Shown here: positions 29,020 through 36,206 of the stretch, piece by piece
Layout of the letters: the number at the start of each line of letters is the position of its first letter
Numbering within the stretch: the first letter of the stretch is position 1
NCBI RefSeq assembly: GCF_022790535.1
Contig: NZ_LOHG01000007.1
Span: 27,475-91,474 of the forward strand
DNA: 64,000 nucleotides
Source of the DNA: Pseudomonas maioricensis
GTDB lineage: Bacteria; Pseudomonadota; Gammaproteobacteria; Pseudomonadales; Pseudomonadaceae
Reading direction: 5' to 3'
The notes under the pieces: model-generated
What the model was told of the DNA's origin: nothing
Databases searched by the model: none
Seen by the model: the letters and a program-made list of their open reading frames with translations, nothing else
Program-made: the position numbers and the translations under genes

Positions 29020-29684
29020 AAATTATGACTTCAAAATCCGGACCTGAAGCCATCGGTCTATCTGACAAAGCGCTGCTGGCCGAGGTGTCTGACTACTACA
29101 CTCAAAAGCTCTCGACTCATGGTGAAACACCCAAAGGCGTTGACTGGAATGGTGCCGAAGGGCAGGTACTGCGCTTCACCCAGCTTTGCAGGCTGATACA
29201 GCTTCAAACATTTTCTATCGCAGATCTTGGCTGCGGATATGGCGCGATGTTCGATTATCTTCGTACGAGTTACGATGATTTTTCCTATATCGGTGTCGAT
29301 ATTGCTGACGCAATGATTGATGCTGCGAAAAAACGATATGCACACCAGGACGCTGCCCGCTTTATCACTGCCAATCGCCCGGATGAGGTAGCTGACTATG
29401 CTGTGGCCAGCGGTATCTTTAATGTGCGTCTAGGTCGTTCTGATTCGGAATGGAAGGCGTATCTCGTAGACACACTTGATGTCTTGGCCAGTTCCAGCCG
29501 CTATGGTTTTGCGTTCAACTGCCTGACCAGCTACTCAGACGCGCCTTTTATGCGCAGTGATTTGTACTATGCGGACCCATGCTGGTTGTTTGATTTGTGC
29601 AAGCGTCGCTATTCAAAAAATGTAACGTTGTTGCATGACTATGACCTGTACGAGTTTACAATCCTTGTGAGGAAGTCATCGTGA
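29016..29684 (+). CDS. SAM-dependent methyltransferase
   Basis: A 222-residue class I methyltransferase: IADLGCGYGAMFDYL (about residues 67-81) is motif I, and YIGVDIADAMIDAAKKRY the following acidic loop region. The first ATG overlaps the upstream stop (ATGA); an ATG at 29025 is also possible and has a better-spaced AGGTG. Together with the methyltransferase before it, it implies that two methyl groups are added during synthesis of the modifying sugar. Target atom unknown. Confidence 0.75.
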   Translation: MKIMTSKSGPEAIGLSDKALLAEVSDYYTQKLSTHGETPKGVDWNGAEGQVLRFTQLCRLIQLQTFSIADLGCGYGAMFDYLRTSYDDFSYIGVDIADAMIDAAKKRYAHQDAARFITANRPDEVADYAVASGIFNVRLGRSDSEWKAYLVDTLDVLASSSRYGFAFNCLTSYSDAPFMRSDLYYADPCWLFDLCKRRYSKNVTLLHDYDLYEFTILVRKSS

Positions 29685-30343
29685 AGAAATTGGTGATATT
29701 TGGAGTAGGGCAAATCGCAGAGCTTGCTCATCATTATTTTTCCACGGATTCCGACTATGAAGTGGTAGCGTTTACTGTGGACGCAGCCTACAGGCTTGAG
29801 TCGGAGTTTTTTGGCTTGCCGGTTGTGCCGTTCGAAAGTATTAGTGAGCACTTTCCACCCAGTGAATACAGTATGTTTATCGCGCTCAGTTATTCGGGGC
29901 TTAATTCAATACGTGCAAATAAATTTTCAGCAGCCCGGCAGTTGGGATATGGCTTGGCAAGTTATGTGAGTTCCCGGGCGAATTACTTAAGCTCTTCGTC
30001 GCCCGGAGAAAACTGCTTCATTCTCGAAGACAATACCATTCAGCCATTCGTCAGAATCGGTGAAAATGTCACGTTGTGGAGCGGTAATCATATTGGGCAC
30101 CACAGCACATTGGCTGACCACTGTTTTATTTCCTCGCATGTCGTTATATCCGGAGGTGTCACGGTCGGTGCGTATTCCTTTATCGGTGTTAATGCCACGT
30201 TGCGTGACCATATAACTATTGGCGAAAAATGTGTGCTGGGGGCGGGCGTGCTTATATTAACAGACGCGGAAGCGGGTGGCGTTTACATGGGGACAGCCTC
30301 CCCGCGATCAAAGATACCGAGCTCACGGCTGCGTGGTTTATGA
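29681..30343 (+). CDS. Hexapeptide-repeat sugar acyltransferase (NeuD/PglD type)
   Basis: A 220-residue protein with a Rossmann-like N-terminus (LVIFGVGQIAELAHHY, residues 4-19) and a beta-helix of hexapeptide repeats from about residue 100. GNHIGHHSTLADHCF holds the histidine expected to act as base, as in PglD and related N-acetyltransferases on 4-amino-6-deoxy sugars. Since the cluster encodes a WecE-like aminotransferase, N-acylation of a 4-amino group is the likely job. It starts with GTG and overlaps both neighbours by 4 bases. Confidence 0.75.
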   Translation: MKKLVIFGVGQIAELAHHYFSTDSDYEVVAFTVDAAYRLESEFFGLPVVPFESISEHFPPSEYSMFIALSYSGLNSIRANKFSAARQLGYGLASYVSSRANYLSSSSPGENCFILEDNTIQPFVRIGENVTLWSGNHIGHHSTLADHCFISSHVVISGGVTVGAYSFIGVNATLRDHITIGEKCVLGAGVLILTDAEAGGVYMGTASPRSKIPSSRLRGL

Positions 30344-31260
30344 GCAGGGAATGGCAGAAGCTTGGGTTGCTTTACTGTCCAGGCACTGATGCTCGACATA
30401 CCAAGCTGTTGACCCATGCTGCTAATCCGCTGCCTCTTCATCTGGAAGGTGATGTTTATCGAATATTTTATTGTGGCAGAGACGTTGAAAATCGTTCTTC
30501 AGTCGGCGCCGTCGATATTGACATTGTCAAACGTGTTGTAATTAAAGAGCATGTCGCGCCGTTCTTCGAGCATGGCGGGGAAGGAAGTTTTTTTGCAGAT
30601 GGAGTCAGCATCGGAAATTGTTATACGGTCCAAGGGCGACGCTATATGGCCTTCATGGGGTGGCAGACACCGTCGGATGGCCATTGGCGTGGTGATATTG
30701 GTCGTGTAGAGGTTTTTGACAATCTTACTATTGCGACGGGTAGCGAATCGCTACTTATGGGTATGGGGGAAGAAGATCCCATTAGTCTTGCCTACCCTTG
30801 GGTGGAAGCCGGTGAGCACGGTTTAGATATGTGGTACCCATCGGTTGTTTCCTGGGAGGCCGGCAATGGTGAGATGCTCGCCGTGATTAAACATGCCACT
30901 TCCTCAGATGGGGAGCACTGGGAAAGGCATGGCGCTTCTGTGCCCTATAAATTGGGGGTTGCCCAAGCGTTTTCCCGGCCGACCATTTTAAAAGGTGACG
31001 ACAATTTATTTCATATGTGGTTTTCCTTTCGCTCTGGAACAGGAGAGTCCTACCGGATCGGTCATGCCGCCAGCGTGGATGGTGTCAGCTGGCAACTAGC
31101 GTTCGACACGGCGATGTTGAATGTATCCCCTCACGGGTGGGACAGCGAAATGGTCGAGTATCCCTTTGTTTTAAGGCATGGCGGGGCTACGTACATGCTT
31201 TACAACGGCAACGGCTATGGGCGAAGTGGTTTTGGTTTGGCGGTATTGGCTGATGTATGA
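30340..31260 (+). CDS. Five-bladed beta-propeller, glycosidase-like protein
   Basis: A 306-residue soluble protein without a signal peptide. Repeated blade-like segments (YRIFYCGRD near residue 46; FHMWFSFRSG near 221; YMLYNGNGYGRSGF near the C-terminus) resemble the five-bladed propellers of GH43/GH32/GH130-type proteins. Such proteins recur in polysaccharide biosynthesis clusters, where they may act as sugar-binding or transferase-like factors rather than hydrolases. The ATG overlaps the acyltransferase stop, and its own end overlaps the GtrA-like gene by 8 bases, so it is clearly part of the operon. Function not known. Confidence 0.6.
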   Translation: MSREWQKLGLLYCPGTDARHTKLLTHAANPLPLHLEGDVYRIFYCGRDVENRSSVGAVDIDIVKRVVIKEHVAPFFEHGGEGSFFADGVSIGNCYTVQGRRYMAFMGWQTPSDGHWRGDIGRVEVFDNLTIATGSESLLMGMGEEDPISLAYPWVEAGEHGLDMWYPSVVSWEAGNGEMLAVIKHATSSDGEHWERHGASVPYKLGVAQAFSRPTILKGDDNLFHMWFSFRSGTGESYRIGHAASVDGVSWQLAFDTAMLNVSPHGWDSEMVEYPFVLRHGGATYMLYNGNGYGRSGFGLAVLADV

Positions 31261-31681
31261 GCTGCTGGAGCGGTACCGGAATAACCGCACTCTCCGAGAG
31301 TTGTTTCGTTACGGCGTGGTCGGGCTGTTGAACAATGGGATAGGATTTTGCGTGTACCTTTTGCTGACATGGCTCGGCACTGACCCCTCGTTGACGATGA
31401 CCTGCCTTTACGCAGTGGGAGCAACCGCCGGCTTTTTTGGCGCAAAAAAGATTGCCTTCAATCACTCTGGGCGTTTTTGGCAGACGGCCATCCGGTATGG
31501 CCTTGCTCATTTAGGGGGGTATAGTATCAATTTGGCCATGCTGCTTTACCTGCACGAGCGGCTGGGATGGCCGCATCAGTGGGTTCAGGCAGTGGCCATT
31601 GTAGTGGTGGCAGGTTATCTATTCATCGTACTGAAGTTCTTCGTATTTTCATCGCCCCGTGATGCCTCGACAAGCCGCTAG
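31253..31681 (+). CDS. GtrA-like membrane flippase
   Basis: A 142-residue GtrA/DPMS-family protein with four hydrophobic segments: FRYGVVGLLNNGIGFCVYLLL at the N-terminus is the family's first helix, and the protein ends VVVAGYLFIVLKFFVF. GtrA-type proteins are thought to flip undecaprenyl-phosphate-linked sugars to the periplasm. Together with the GtrB-like transferase at 26219 it indicates a Gtr modification system, with the remaining component probably at 24008. The ATG at 31253 lies inside the preceding gene's 3' end and gives the expected family length. Confidence 0.8.
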   Translation: MYELLERYRNNRTLRELFRYGVVGLLNNGIGFCVYLLLTWLGTDPSLTMTCLYAVGATAGFFGAKKIAFNHSGRFWQTAIRYGLAHLGGYSINLAMLLYLHERLGWPHQWVQAVAIVVVAGYLFIVLKFFVFSSPRDASTSR

Positions 31682-31710
31682 CGATAACTGTACTGCAGCT
31701 GTACGGCCAG

Positions 31711-31736
31711 TTTATAGGCTGAATTTATAGGTTGAA
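31711..31736 (+). repeat. Tandem 13-bp duplication before the WecE-like gene
   Basis: TTTATAGGCTGAA is followed immediately by TTTATAGGTTGAA, two direct copies differing at one base, ending 9 bases before the ATG at 31746. It may be a replication slip in the leader. No regulatory role is shown. Confidence 0.6.
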
Positions 31737-31745
31737 GGGATTGAA

Positions 31746-32897
31746 ATGACTGACAAAAAAATTGAATTCAACCGGCCCTACATGACAGGTAAAGAGCTTC
31801 ATTACATTGCTGAGGCTAAATTCGGCAATATGCTGGCAGGCGACGGGCCGTTTACCAAGCGCTGTCATCGCTGGTTAGAAGAGGTCGGTGACGTACCTAC
31901 AGCGCTGCTGACGCATTCGTGTACCGCTGCGCTGGAGATGGCGGCCCTCCTGCTTGACATCCAGCCGGGGGACGAAGTGATTATGCCTTCCTATACCTTC
32001 GTTTCGACGGCCAATGCGTTTGTGCTGAGGGGCGGGGTGCCGGTGTTTGTGGATGTTCGGGCTGATACCCTTAATCTTGACGAGACTTTGGTCGAAGCTG
32101 CTATTACTGCTAAAACCCGCGCCATTGTTCCTGTGCACTACGCCGGGGTAGCGTGTGAAATGGATACGCTATTGGCGATCGCAAAAAAACACAGCTTGAT
32201 GATTGTTGAGGATGCGGCGCAAGGTGTAATGGCCTCCTACAAAGGTCGTGCGTTAGGAAGTATTGGTGAACTCGGCGCCTACAGCTTTCATGAAACGAAG
32301 AATGTGATATCAGGAGAGGGAGGAGCGTTATTGGTACGCGATCCTCAGTTGGGTGCACGAGCGGAAATTATCAGAGAAAAAGGGACAGACAGAAGTCGTT
32401 TCTTCAGGGGACAGGTGGATAAATATACCTGGCAGGAAATGGGTTCCTCGTTTCTGCCCGGAGAGTTGACGGCTGCGTTTCTCTGGGCACAGTTGGAAGA
32501 GGCGCAAGCGATTACTAACTTGCGGCTGGCTATTTGGGAAAACTACCATACTCTTCTTGCTTCGCTTGAAACGGATAAGCTGATTCGTCGACCTATCGTA
32601 CCCGCCGAGTGTGGGCATAATGCGCATATGTATTATGTGTTGCTAAACCCTGAAATTGACCGGGGAAAAGTGATCGAGTATCTAAAGCAACACTCCGTTT
32701 CCGCTGTCTTCCATTACGTGCCTCTGCACTCTTCACCCGGGGGGGTGAAGTTCGGACGTCATCATGGGAGCATGCAGGTGACTGATGATGTTTCGTCTCG
32801 AATTTTACGACTCCCCCTGTGGGTGGGTATGACAGCCCAACAACAGCATCGTATTATTGACGTCCTGGCAAAGGCGTTATTGATTGCGCGAAGATAA
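31746..32897 (+). CDS. wecE: dTDP-4-keto-6-deoxyhexose aminotransferase (WecE/RffA type)
   Basis: PLP-dependent DegT-family aminotransferase of 383 residues, strongly like WecE, which makes dTDP-4-amino-4,6-dideoxygalactose. Seen: FNRPYMTGKELHYI at residues 8-21, LTHSCTAALEMAALLLD, IMPSYTFVSTANAF, VEDAAQGVMA, and the Schiff-base lysine K185 in FHETKNVISGEGG. Its dTDP-4-keto-6-deoxyglucose substrate would come from RmlA/RmlB encoded elsewhere. A 64-base gap precedes it and a hairpin follows, so it probably ends the transcription unit. Close relatives make the gluco epimer (viosamine), so the product's C4 configuration is not certain. Confidence 0.85.
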   Translation: MTDKKIEFNRPYMTGKELHYIAEAKFGNMLAGDGPFTKRCHRWLEEVGDVPTALLTHSCTAALEMAALLLDIQPGDEVIMPSYTFVSTANAFVLRGGVPVFVDVRADTLNLDETLVEAAITAKTRAIVPVHYAGVACEMDTLLAIAKKHSLMIVEDAAQGVMASYKGRALGSIGELGAYSFHETKNVISGEGGALLVRDPQLGARAEIIREKGTDRSRFFRGQVDKYTWQEMGSSFLPGELTAAFLWAQLEEAQAITNLRLAIWENYHTLLASLETDKLIRRPIVPAECGHNAHMYYVLLNPEIDRGKVIEYLKQHSVSAVFHYVPLHSSPGGVKFGRHHGSMQVTDDVSSRILRLPLWVGMTAQQQHRIIDVLAKALLIARR

Positions 32898-32912
32898 ACA
32901 GACAAAACGTTG

Positions 32913-32955
32913 TTGCAGAGTGGCGGTCCTGATCGTTCATCAGAGCGCTCTGCAA
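32913..32955 (+). terminator. Nested hairpin after the WecE-like gene
   Basis: TTGCAGAG (32913-32920) pairs with CTCTGCAA (32948-32955), and an inner CTGAT/ATCAG pair closes a 5-base loop. There is no clear U-tract, so this may be a weak or factor-assisted terminator. Confidence 0.45.
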
Positions 32956-33420
32956 GCGGAAATCGATCTGGGCTGAGCATTATTGGCGTTGTTCGTTGTT
33001 AAATACGCTACGTGTGCTCCAGTTCCCGAGGCCGCGGGATTTGAGGGGCGACGGCTTGCTCCCGTCTAGCAGCGGGCCACGCAGTTCGGAGTTTTATGTT
33101 TTCCAGTAAGTGGCGGTATGCCGCCTTAGTGCGCTGTCAGGGTCAAGAAGGTCATGGGTTAAGCGCACGATGCGTGAGAGTATCATCTAAAATATTTCTT
33201 AAAACCTACAAGGATTTTAGCATCTTTTATTGTTGGAATTTCATTGTAAGCTTCTGTGTAGTCATGCTGAAAAATAATGATCTCAGAAATGTTAGAGTTT
33301 AGGGGCTGTGTAATAACTCGACACGCTTACTTTAATTGACAGCTCACGACCCTGAACTAACTTTGGAAGGCGGCACACGGAATGTCGCATTCAATCAAAT
33401 GATGTTACGGAGTGTTCCAG
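32956..33420. other. Gene-free AT-rich spacer before comEA
   Basis: About 465 bases with no supported gene. The stretch from about 33180 to 33300 is much richer in A and T than its surroundings and lies where the accessory glycan block meets the conserved comEA, so it may mark the junction. A TTGACA at 33336-33341 could be a -35 element for comEA, but no good -10 follows at normal spacing. Confidence 0.4.
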
Positions 33421-33741
33421 ATGCGTAAAGCTTTTCTCTCCTCGCTGTTGTTCGCTGTGTTAACCAGTGTTTCGGTGGTTGCTACTGCCGCGCCCACTGC
33501 CCCTTTGGAAAAGACCGCGCCCGTCATGCAGGAGCAAATGGCAGCCAAGGTCAATATCAACACAGCTGACGCTGAGACCCTGCAAAAACAGCTCTCCGGT
33601 ATCGGGAAAGGCAAGGCAGAAGCCATCGTTGCTTATCGAGAAGCCAACGGCGAGTTCACCTCGGTGGATGAATTGATCGAAGTCAAAGGCATTGGCAAAG
33701 CACTTCTGGACAAAAATCAGGACAAGATCGCGGTTGAGTAA
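33421..33741 (+). CDS. comEA: ComEA-like helix-hairpin-helix DNA-binding protein
   Basis: A 106-residue secreted protein: signal peptide at about residues 1-24 ending ATA-AP, a short linker, then a ComEA domain with NINTADAETLQ, a first hairpin LSGIGKGKAEAI and a second IKGIG-like hairpin (VKGIGKALLDK). ComEA proteins bind DNA in the periplasm during uptake, though in Pseudomonas the small homologue beside wbpM is not well characterised. The ATG at 33421 has CGGAG 8 bp upstream and leaves the signal peptide at the N-terminus. It marks the conserved right edge of O-antigen loci. Confidence 0.9.
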   Translation: MRKAFLSSLLFAVLTSVSVVATAAPTAPLEKTAPVMQEQMAAKVNINTADAETLQKQLSGIGKGKAEAIVAYREANGEFTSVDELIEVKGIGKALLDKNQDKIAVE

Positions 33742-33759
33742 CCTTCGCTAAACCCTCTC

Positions 33760-33786
33760 AGAAGGCCGGTTTAGAGCCGGCCTTCT
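33760..33786 (+). terminator. Hairpin terminator after comEA
   Basis: A perfect 10-bp GC-rich stem (AGAAGGCCGG with CCGGCCTTCT) around a 7-base loop begins 19 bases after the comEA stop. The T-run that follows is poor (CGTCACC), so efficiency is uncertain. Confidence 0.65.
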
Positions 33787-33859
33787 CGTCACCCTGGTCA
33801 AATTGATCACTTCTTCTTTGTCGGCCCGTGCGTCAGGCACCTCAGTGCTGATTCACTCC

Positions 33860-33890
33860 TTGACACATCAAATGACAATCGACATACAAT
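33860..33890 (+). promoter_or_regulatory. Candidate promoter with TetR-type operator
   Basis: TTGACA at 33860-33865 and TACAAT at 33885-33890 are separated by 19 bp. Within the spacer, AAATGACAATCGACATAC (33870-33887) resembles the palindrome upstream of tetR at 35924-35941, sharing AAATG and ATCGACAT at the same spacing. It precedes the dehydrogenase stub and fabF-like gene and could be repressed by the nearby TetR protein. Confidence 0.45.
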
Positions 33891-33943
33891 ATTTGAAATT
33901 ACAGTCGTAATACTAAGATTTTGATCACGTGTGGAGATTTCAA

Positions 33944-34021
33944 ATGAGCACTGTTAACGCAAAAGGGACAACCCTGATCATTGGCGCCTCTGCAGGCATT
34001 GGTCTTTTCGCTGTCCGTTAA
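33944..34021 (+). pseudogene. Truncated N-terminus of a short-chain dehydrogenase
   Basis: An ATG at 33944 with GTGGAG about 9 bp upstream opens a 25-codon frame ending at TAA 34019-34021. The peptide has TTLIIGASAGIG, the nucleotide-binding start of classical short-chain dehydrogenases, and then stops. The rest of the gene (about 650 bp) is missing, and the fabF-like start lies 38 bp further on. A deletion appears to have removed the dehydrogenase body while leaving its promoter and ribosome site next to fabF. Confidence 0.65.
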
Positions 34022-34058
34022 AAGTCTTGAAGTCGTGACAAACAAGGTGCAGAACATC

Positions 34059-35333
34059 ATGAGTGGTCGACGAATTGTTGTAACGGGCATGGGGCTGGTG
34101 ACGCCCTTGGGGTCTGGTGTTGAGGCGGTCTGGCAGCGTTTGCTGGCAGGGCGTTCCGGCATCGTTCGGCTAGGTGATGAAGACGTCGCTGACCTGCCGG
34201 GCAAGGTCGGAGGTCGTGTACCGCTCAAGGCTGATGATCCCGAGGCGGGTTTTGATGCCGACAGCGCGGTGCCCGTGAAGGAACAAAAGAAGATGGACCG
34301 TTTCATTCTGTTTGCTCTGGCCGCCGCGAAAGAGGCGATTGAACAGGCAGGTTGGGTCGCCGAGAGTGAAGAGGCCCAAGAGCGTACCGCGACGATTATT
34401 GGCTCGGGTATCGGTGGCTTCGGAGCGATTGCCGATGCTGTACGCACCACTGACAGCCGTGGACCTCGGCGATTGTCGCCGTTTACGGTCCCTTCGTTTC
34501 TGGTCAATCTGGCGGCCGGGCATGTGTCTATCCAGTATGGCTTCAAGGGGCCGCTTGGCGCACCGGTGACGGCCTGCGCTGCAGGTGTGCAAGCGATTGG
34601 CGATGCTGCAAGGCTGATTCGTTGTGGTGAGGCGGACATTGCCATTTGCGGTGGCGCGGAAGCGGCTATCGACCGGGTTAGCCTGGGAGGCTTTGCGGCG
34701 GCCCGGGCCTTGTCCAGCGGCTTCAATGAAACGCCCGAGCGAGCTTCACGCCCCTTTGACCGGGACCGTGACGGTTTTGTGATGGGTGAGGGCGCGGGAA
34801 TACTCGTGATTGAATCCCTGGACCATGCATTGGCTCGGGGAGCGAAGCCGATTGTCGAGCTCGTCGGGTATGGCACCAGCGCAGACGCGTATCACCTGAC
34901 GGCAGGGCCCGAGGACGGTAGCGGGGCGCAACGAGCCATGGGCGCGGCAATCCGTCAGGCGGGGATCAAGCCGGAACACATCCAGCACTTGAATGCCCAT
35001 GCAACGTCGACACCGGTTGGTGACAAAGGTGAAATGGCCGCAATCAAAGCGCTGTTTGGTGATCAGCACGCGATTGCGGTGACGTCGACCAAATCGGCGA
35101 CCGGGCATTTGTTGGGGGCTGCGGGCGGGATAGAGGCCATCTTTACCGCTTTGGCTATTCGCGATCAGATAGCCCCGGCGACCCTTAACTTCGACAATCC
35201 CGACGACGCGGCTGCGGGGATTGATATTGTCCATGGCGCAGCGCGGGGCATGAACATCGAATACGCCTTGTCGAACGGCTTTGGCTTCGGCGGCGTCAAC
35301 GCCAGCGTGCTGTTCAGGCGCTGGCAGGACTGA
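34059..35333 (+). CDS. Beta-ketoacyl-ACP synthase II-like (FabF family)
   Basis: A 424-residue thiolase-fold condensing enzyme with the complete Cys-His-His triad: C173 in TACAAG, histidines in LNAHATSTPVGD and KSATGHLLGAAGG. RIVVTGMGLVTPLG opens the protein. The ATG at 34059 is chosen to match that start; an upstream TTG at 33981 would run through the dehydrogenase stub. It looks like an accessory copy, since the housekeeping fabF normally sits with acpP and fabG. It abuts the convergent tetR exactly (stop codons at 35331-35333 and 35334-35336). Confidence 0.87.
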   Translation: MSGRRIVVTGMGLVTPLGSGVEAVWQRLLAGRSGIVRLGDEDVADLPGKVGGRVPLKADDPEAGFDADSAVPVKEQKKMDRFILFALAAAKEAIEQAGWVAESEEAQERTATIIGSGIGGFGAIADAVRTTDSRGPRRLSPFTVPSFLVNLAAGHVSIQYGFKGPLGAPVTACAAGVQAIGDAARLIRCGEADIAICGGAEAAIDRVSLGGFAAARALSSGFNETPERASRPFDRDRDGFVMGEGAGILVIESLDHALARGAKPIVELVGYGTSADAYHLTAGPEDGSGAQRAMGAAIRQAGIKPEHIQHLNAHATSTPVGDKGEMAAIKALFGDQHAIAVTSTKSATGHLLGAAGGIEAIFTALAIRDQIAPATLNFDNPDDAAAGIDIVHGAARGMNIEYALSNGFGFGGVNASVLFRRWQD

Positions 35334-35897
35334 TCAGGATTCGCTCGCCTGCTGCGTTAGCCAGTCTCGGGTCGTGTGCAGGATCCGCTGCGAAAGTGCC
35401 GGATCCTGCGTGCTGCGCGACAGCATCAGTGCACCAACCAGGGTCGACAGCATGACCACGCTTTGCGCGTCGGCATCTGGTCCGCACAGAGATTTTTGCA
35501 AGGACGCCAGGCGCGACTCGATCAGCTCATCGGTGATCGGACTGGCTTCCCCGCGCTGGCCAAGCTCCGAACTCATGGTCGGAATCGGACAGCCTTTTTC
35601 GGGAGCATTGCGATGCGTTTCCGAGAGGTACATTTCGATAAAGGCAGCCAGGCCGTTATCTTCTGTAAATGCTTTGCTGGAGTGCTCGTTGGCTTCGTCT
35701 GCAGCACAGCGTAGCGCCTTTTTCACCAAGTCATCCTTGGATTTGAAGTGCGCGTAAAAGCCGCCATGGGTCAGGCCCAGTGCTTTCATCAGGGGCTGTA
35801 GACCGGTCGCGCCGATACCGTCACGTCGGAAGCGTGCCGATGCTTCATGAAGGATGCGTTCGTGGGTCTGGGCCTTGTGATCTTGCGCGTACCGCAT
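35334..35897 (-). CDS. TetR-family transcriptional repressor
   Basis: A 187-residue regulator. The N-terminal helix-turn-helix covers about residues 10-55: ERILHEASARFRRDGIGATG, then LTHGGFYAHFKSKDDLV, the recognition-helix pattern of TetR proteins. The ligand-binding half includes CPIPTMSSELG, common in the group regulating short-chain dehydrogenase or oxidoreductase genes. The probable operators are at 35924 (its own promoter) and 33870 (before the dehydrogenase stub). The ligand is unknown. Confidence 0.88.
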   Translation of the reverse strand: MRYAQDHKAQTHERILHEASARFRRDGIGATGLQPLMKALGLTHGGFYAHFKSKDDLVKKALRCAADEANEHSSKAFTEDNGLAAFIEMYLSETHRNAPEKGCPIPTMSSELGQRGEASPITDELIESRLASLQKSLCGPDADAQSVVMLSTLVGALMLSRSTQDPALSQRILHTTRDWLTQQASES

Positions 35898-35923
35898 GCA
35901 ACTCTCCTCACGCTGTGACCTTT

Positions 35924-35941
35924 AAATGTTGATCGACATTT
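35924..35941. promoter_or_regulatory. Palindromic operator upstream of tetR
   Basis: AAATGTTGATCGACATTT is an 18-bp near-perfect palindrome (one mismatched pair) 27 bases upstream of the tetR start. A related sequence lies at 33870-33887. This fits TetR autoregulation. Confidence 0.55.
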
Positions 35942-36009
35942 TTACATGGATGAGGGTAAGGCGGAGCGTAAATTTCCTGGGCGGTCGCGCGGCAACACCG
36001 GCCCTGTAT

Positions 36010-36090
36010 GAGCTCATCGAGGTTACGAGGCCAGCGATCAAGGTTTGTCTGACACTCCGCCATCGCTGGCCTCGTAACCTCGGTGAGCTC
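36010..36090. repeat. Long inverted repeat (29-bp arms), REPIN-like
   Basis: Two 29-base arms (36010-36038 and 36062-36090) pair at 28 of 29 positions around a 23-base loop. The ends (GAGCTC, then CTACAG on the right) recall the GTAGGAGC REP core, but the body (GAGGTTACGAGGCCAGCGAT) differs from other repeats here. Confidence 0.8.
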
Positions 36091-36144
36091 CTACAGGATT
36101 GGATTCAACGTGGAAGGTCGTGTTGCTTGACTGAAACCCGGCAT

Positions 36145-36168
36145 TAAATTTTCCCGGCCCGAGCACGT
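36145..36168 (+). promoter_or_regulatory. PvdS-type promoter before the siderophore acetyltransferase
   Basis: TAAAT (36145-36149), exactly 16 bases, then CGT (36166-36168): the iron-starvation sigma factor PvdS pattern. It lies 38 bases before the ATG at 36207. Confidence 0.75.
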
Positions 36169-36206
36169 TTTCTCATTGAATCAGCCCTTTTTCGTGAGCC
36201 CAAAGC

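Noticed and set aside
33096..33302. Small frame in the AT-rich spacer before comEA
   Set aside because: No ribosome-binding site and no recognisable feature; it spans a sharp composition change.
33336..33363. sigma-70 promoter for comEA
   Set aside because: TTGACA is present but the best -10 at 33358 (TAACTT) is poor; not listed as a feature.
36010..36090. CRISPR-like repeat
   Set aside because: There is only one inverted pair and no regularly spaced direct repeats; no CRISPR array was seen anywhere in the window.
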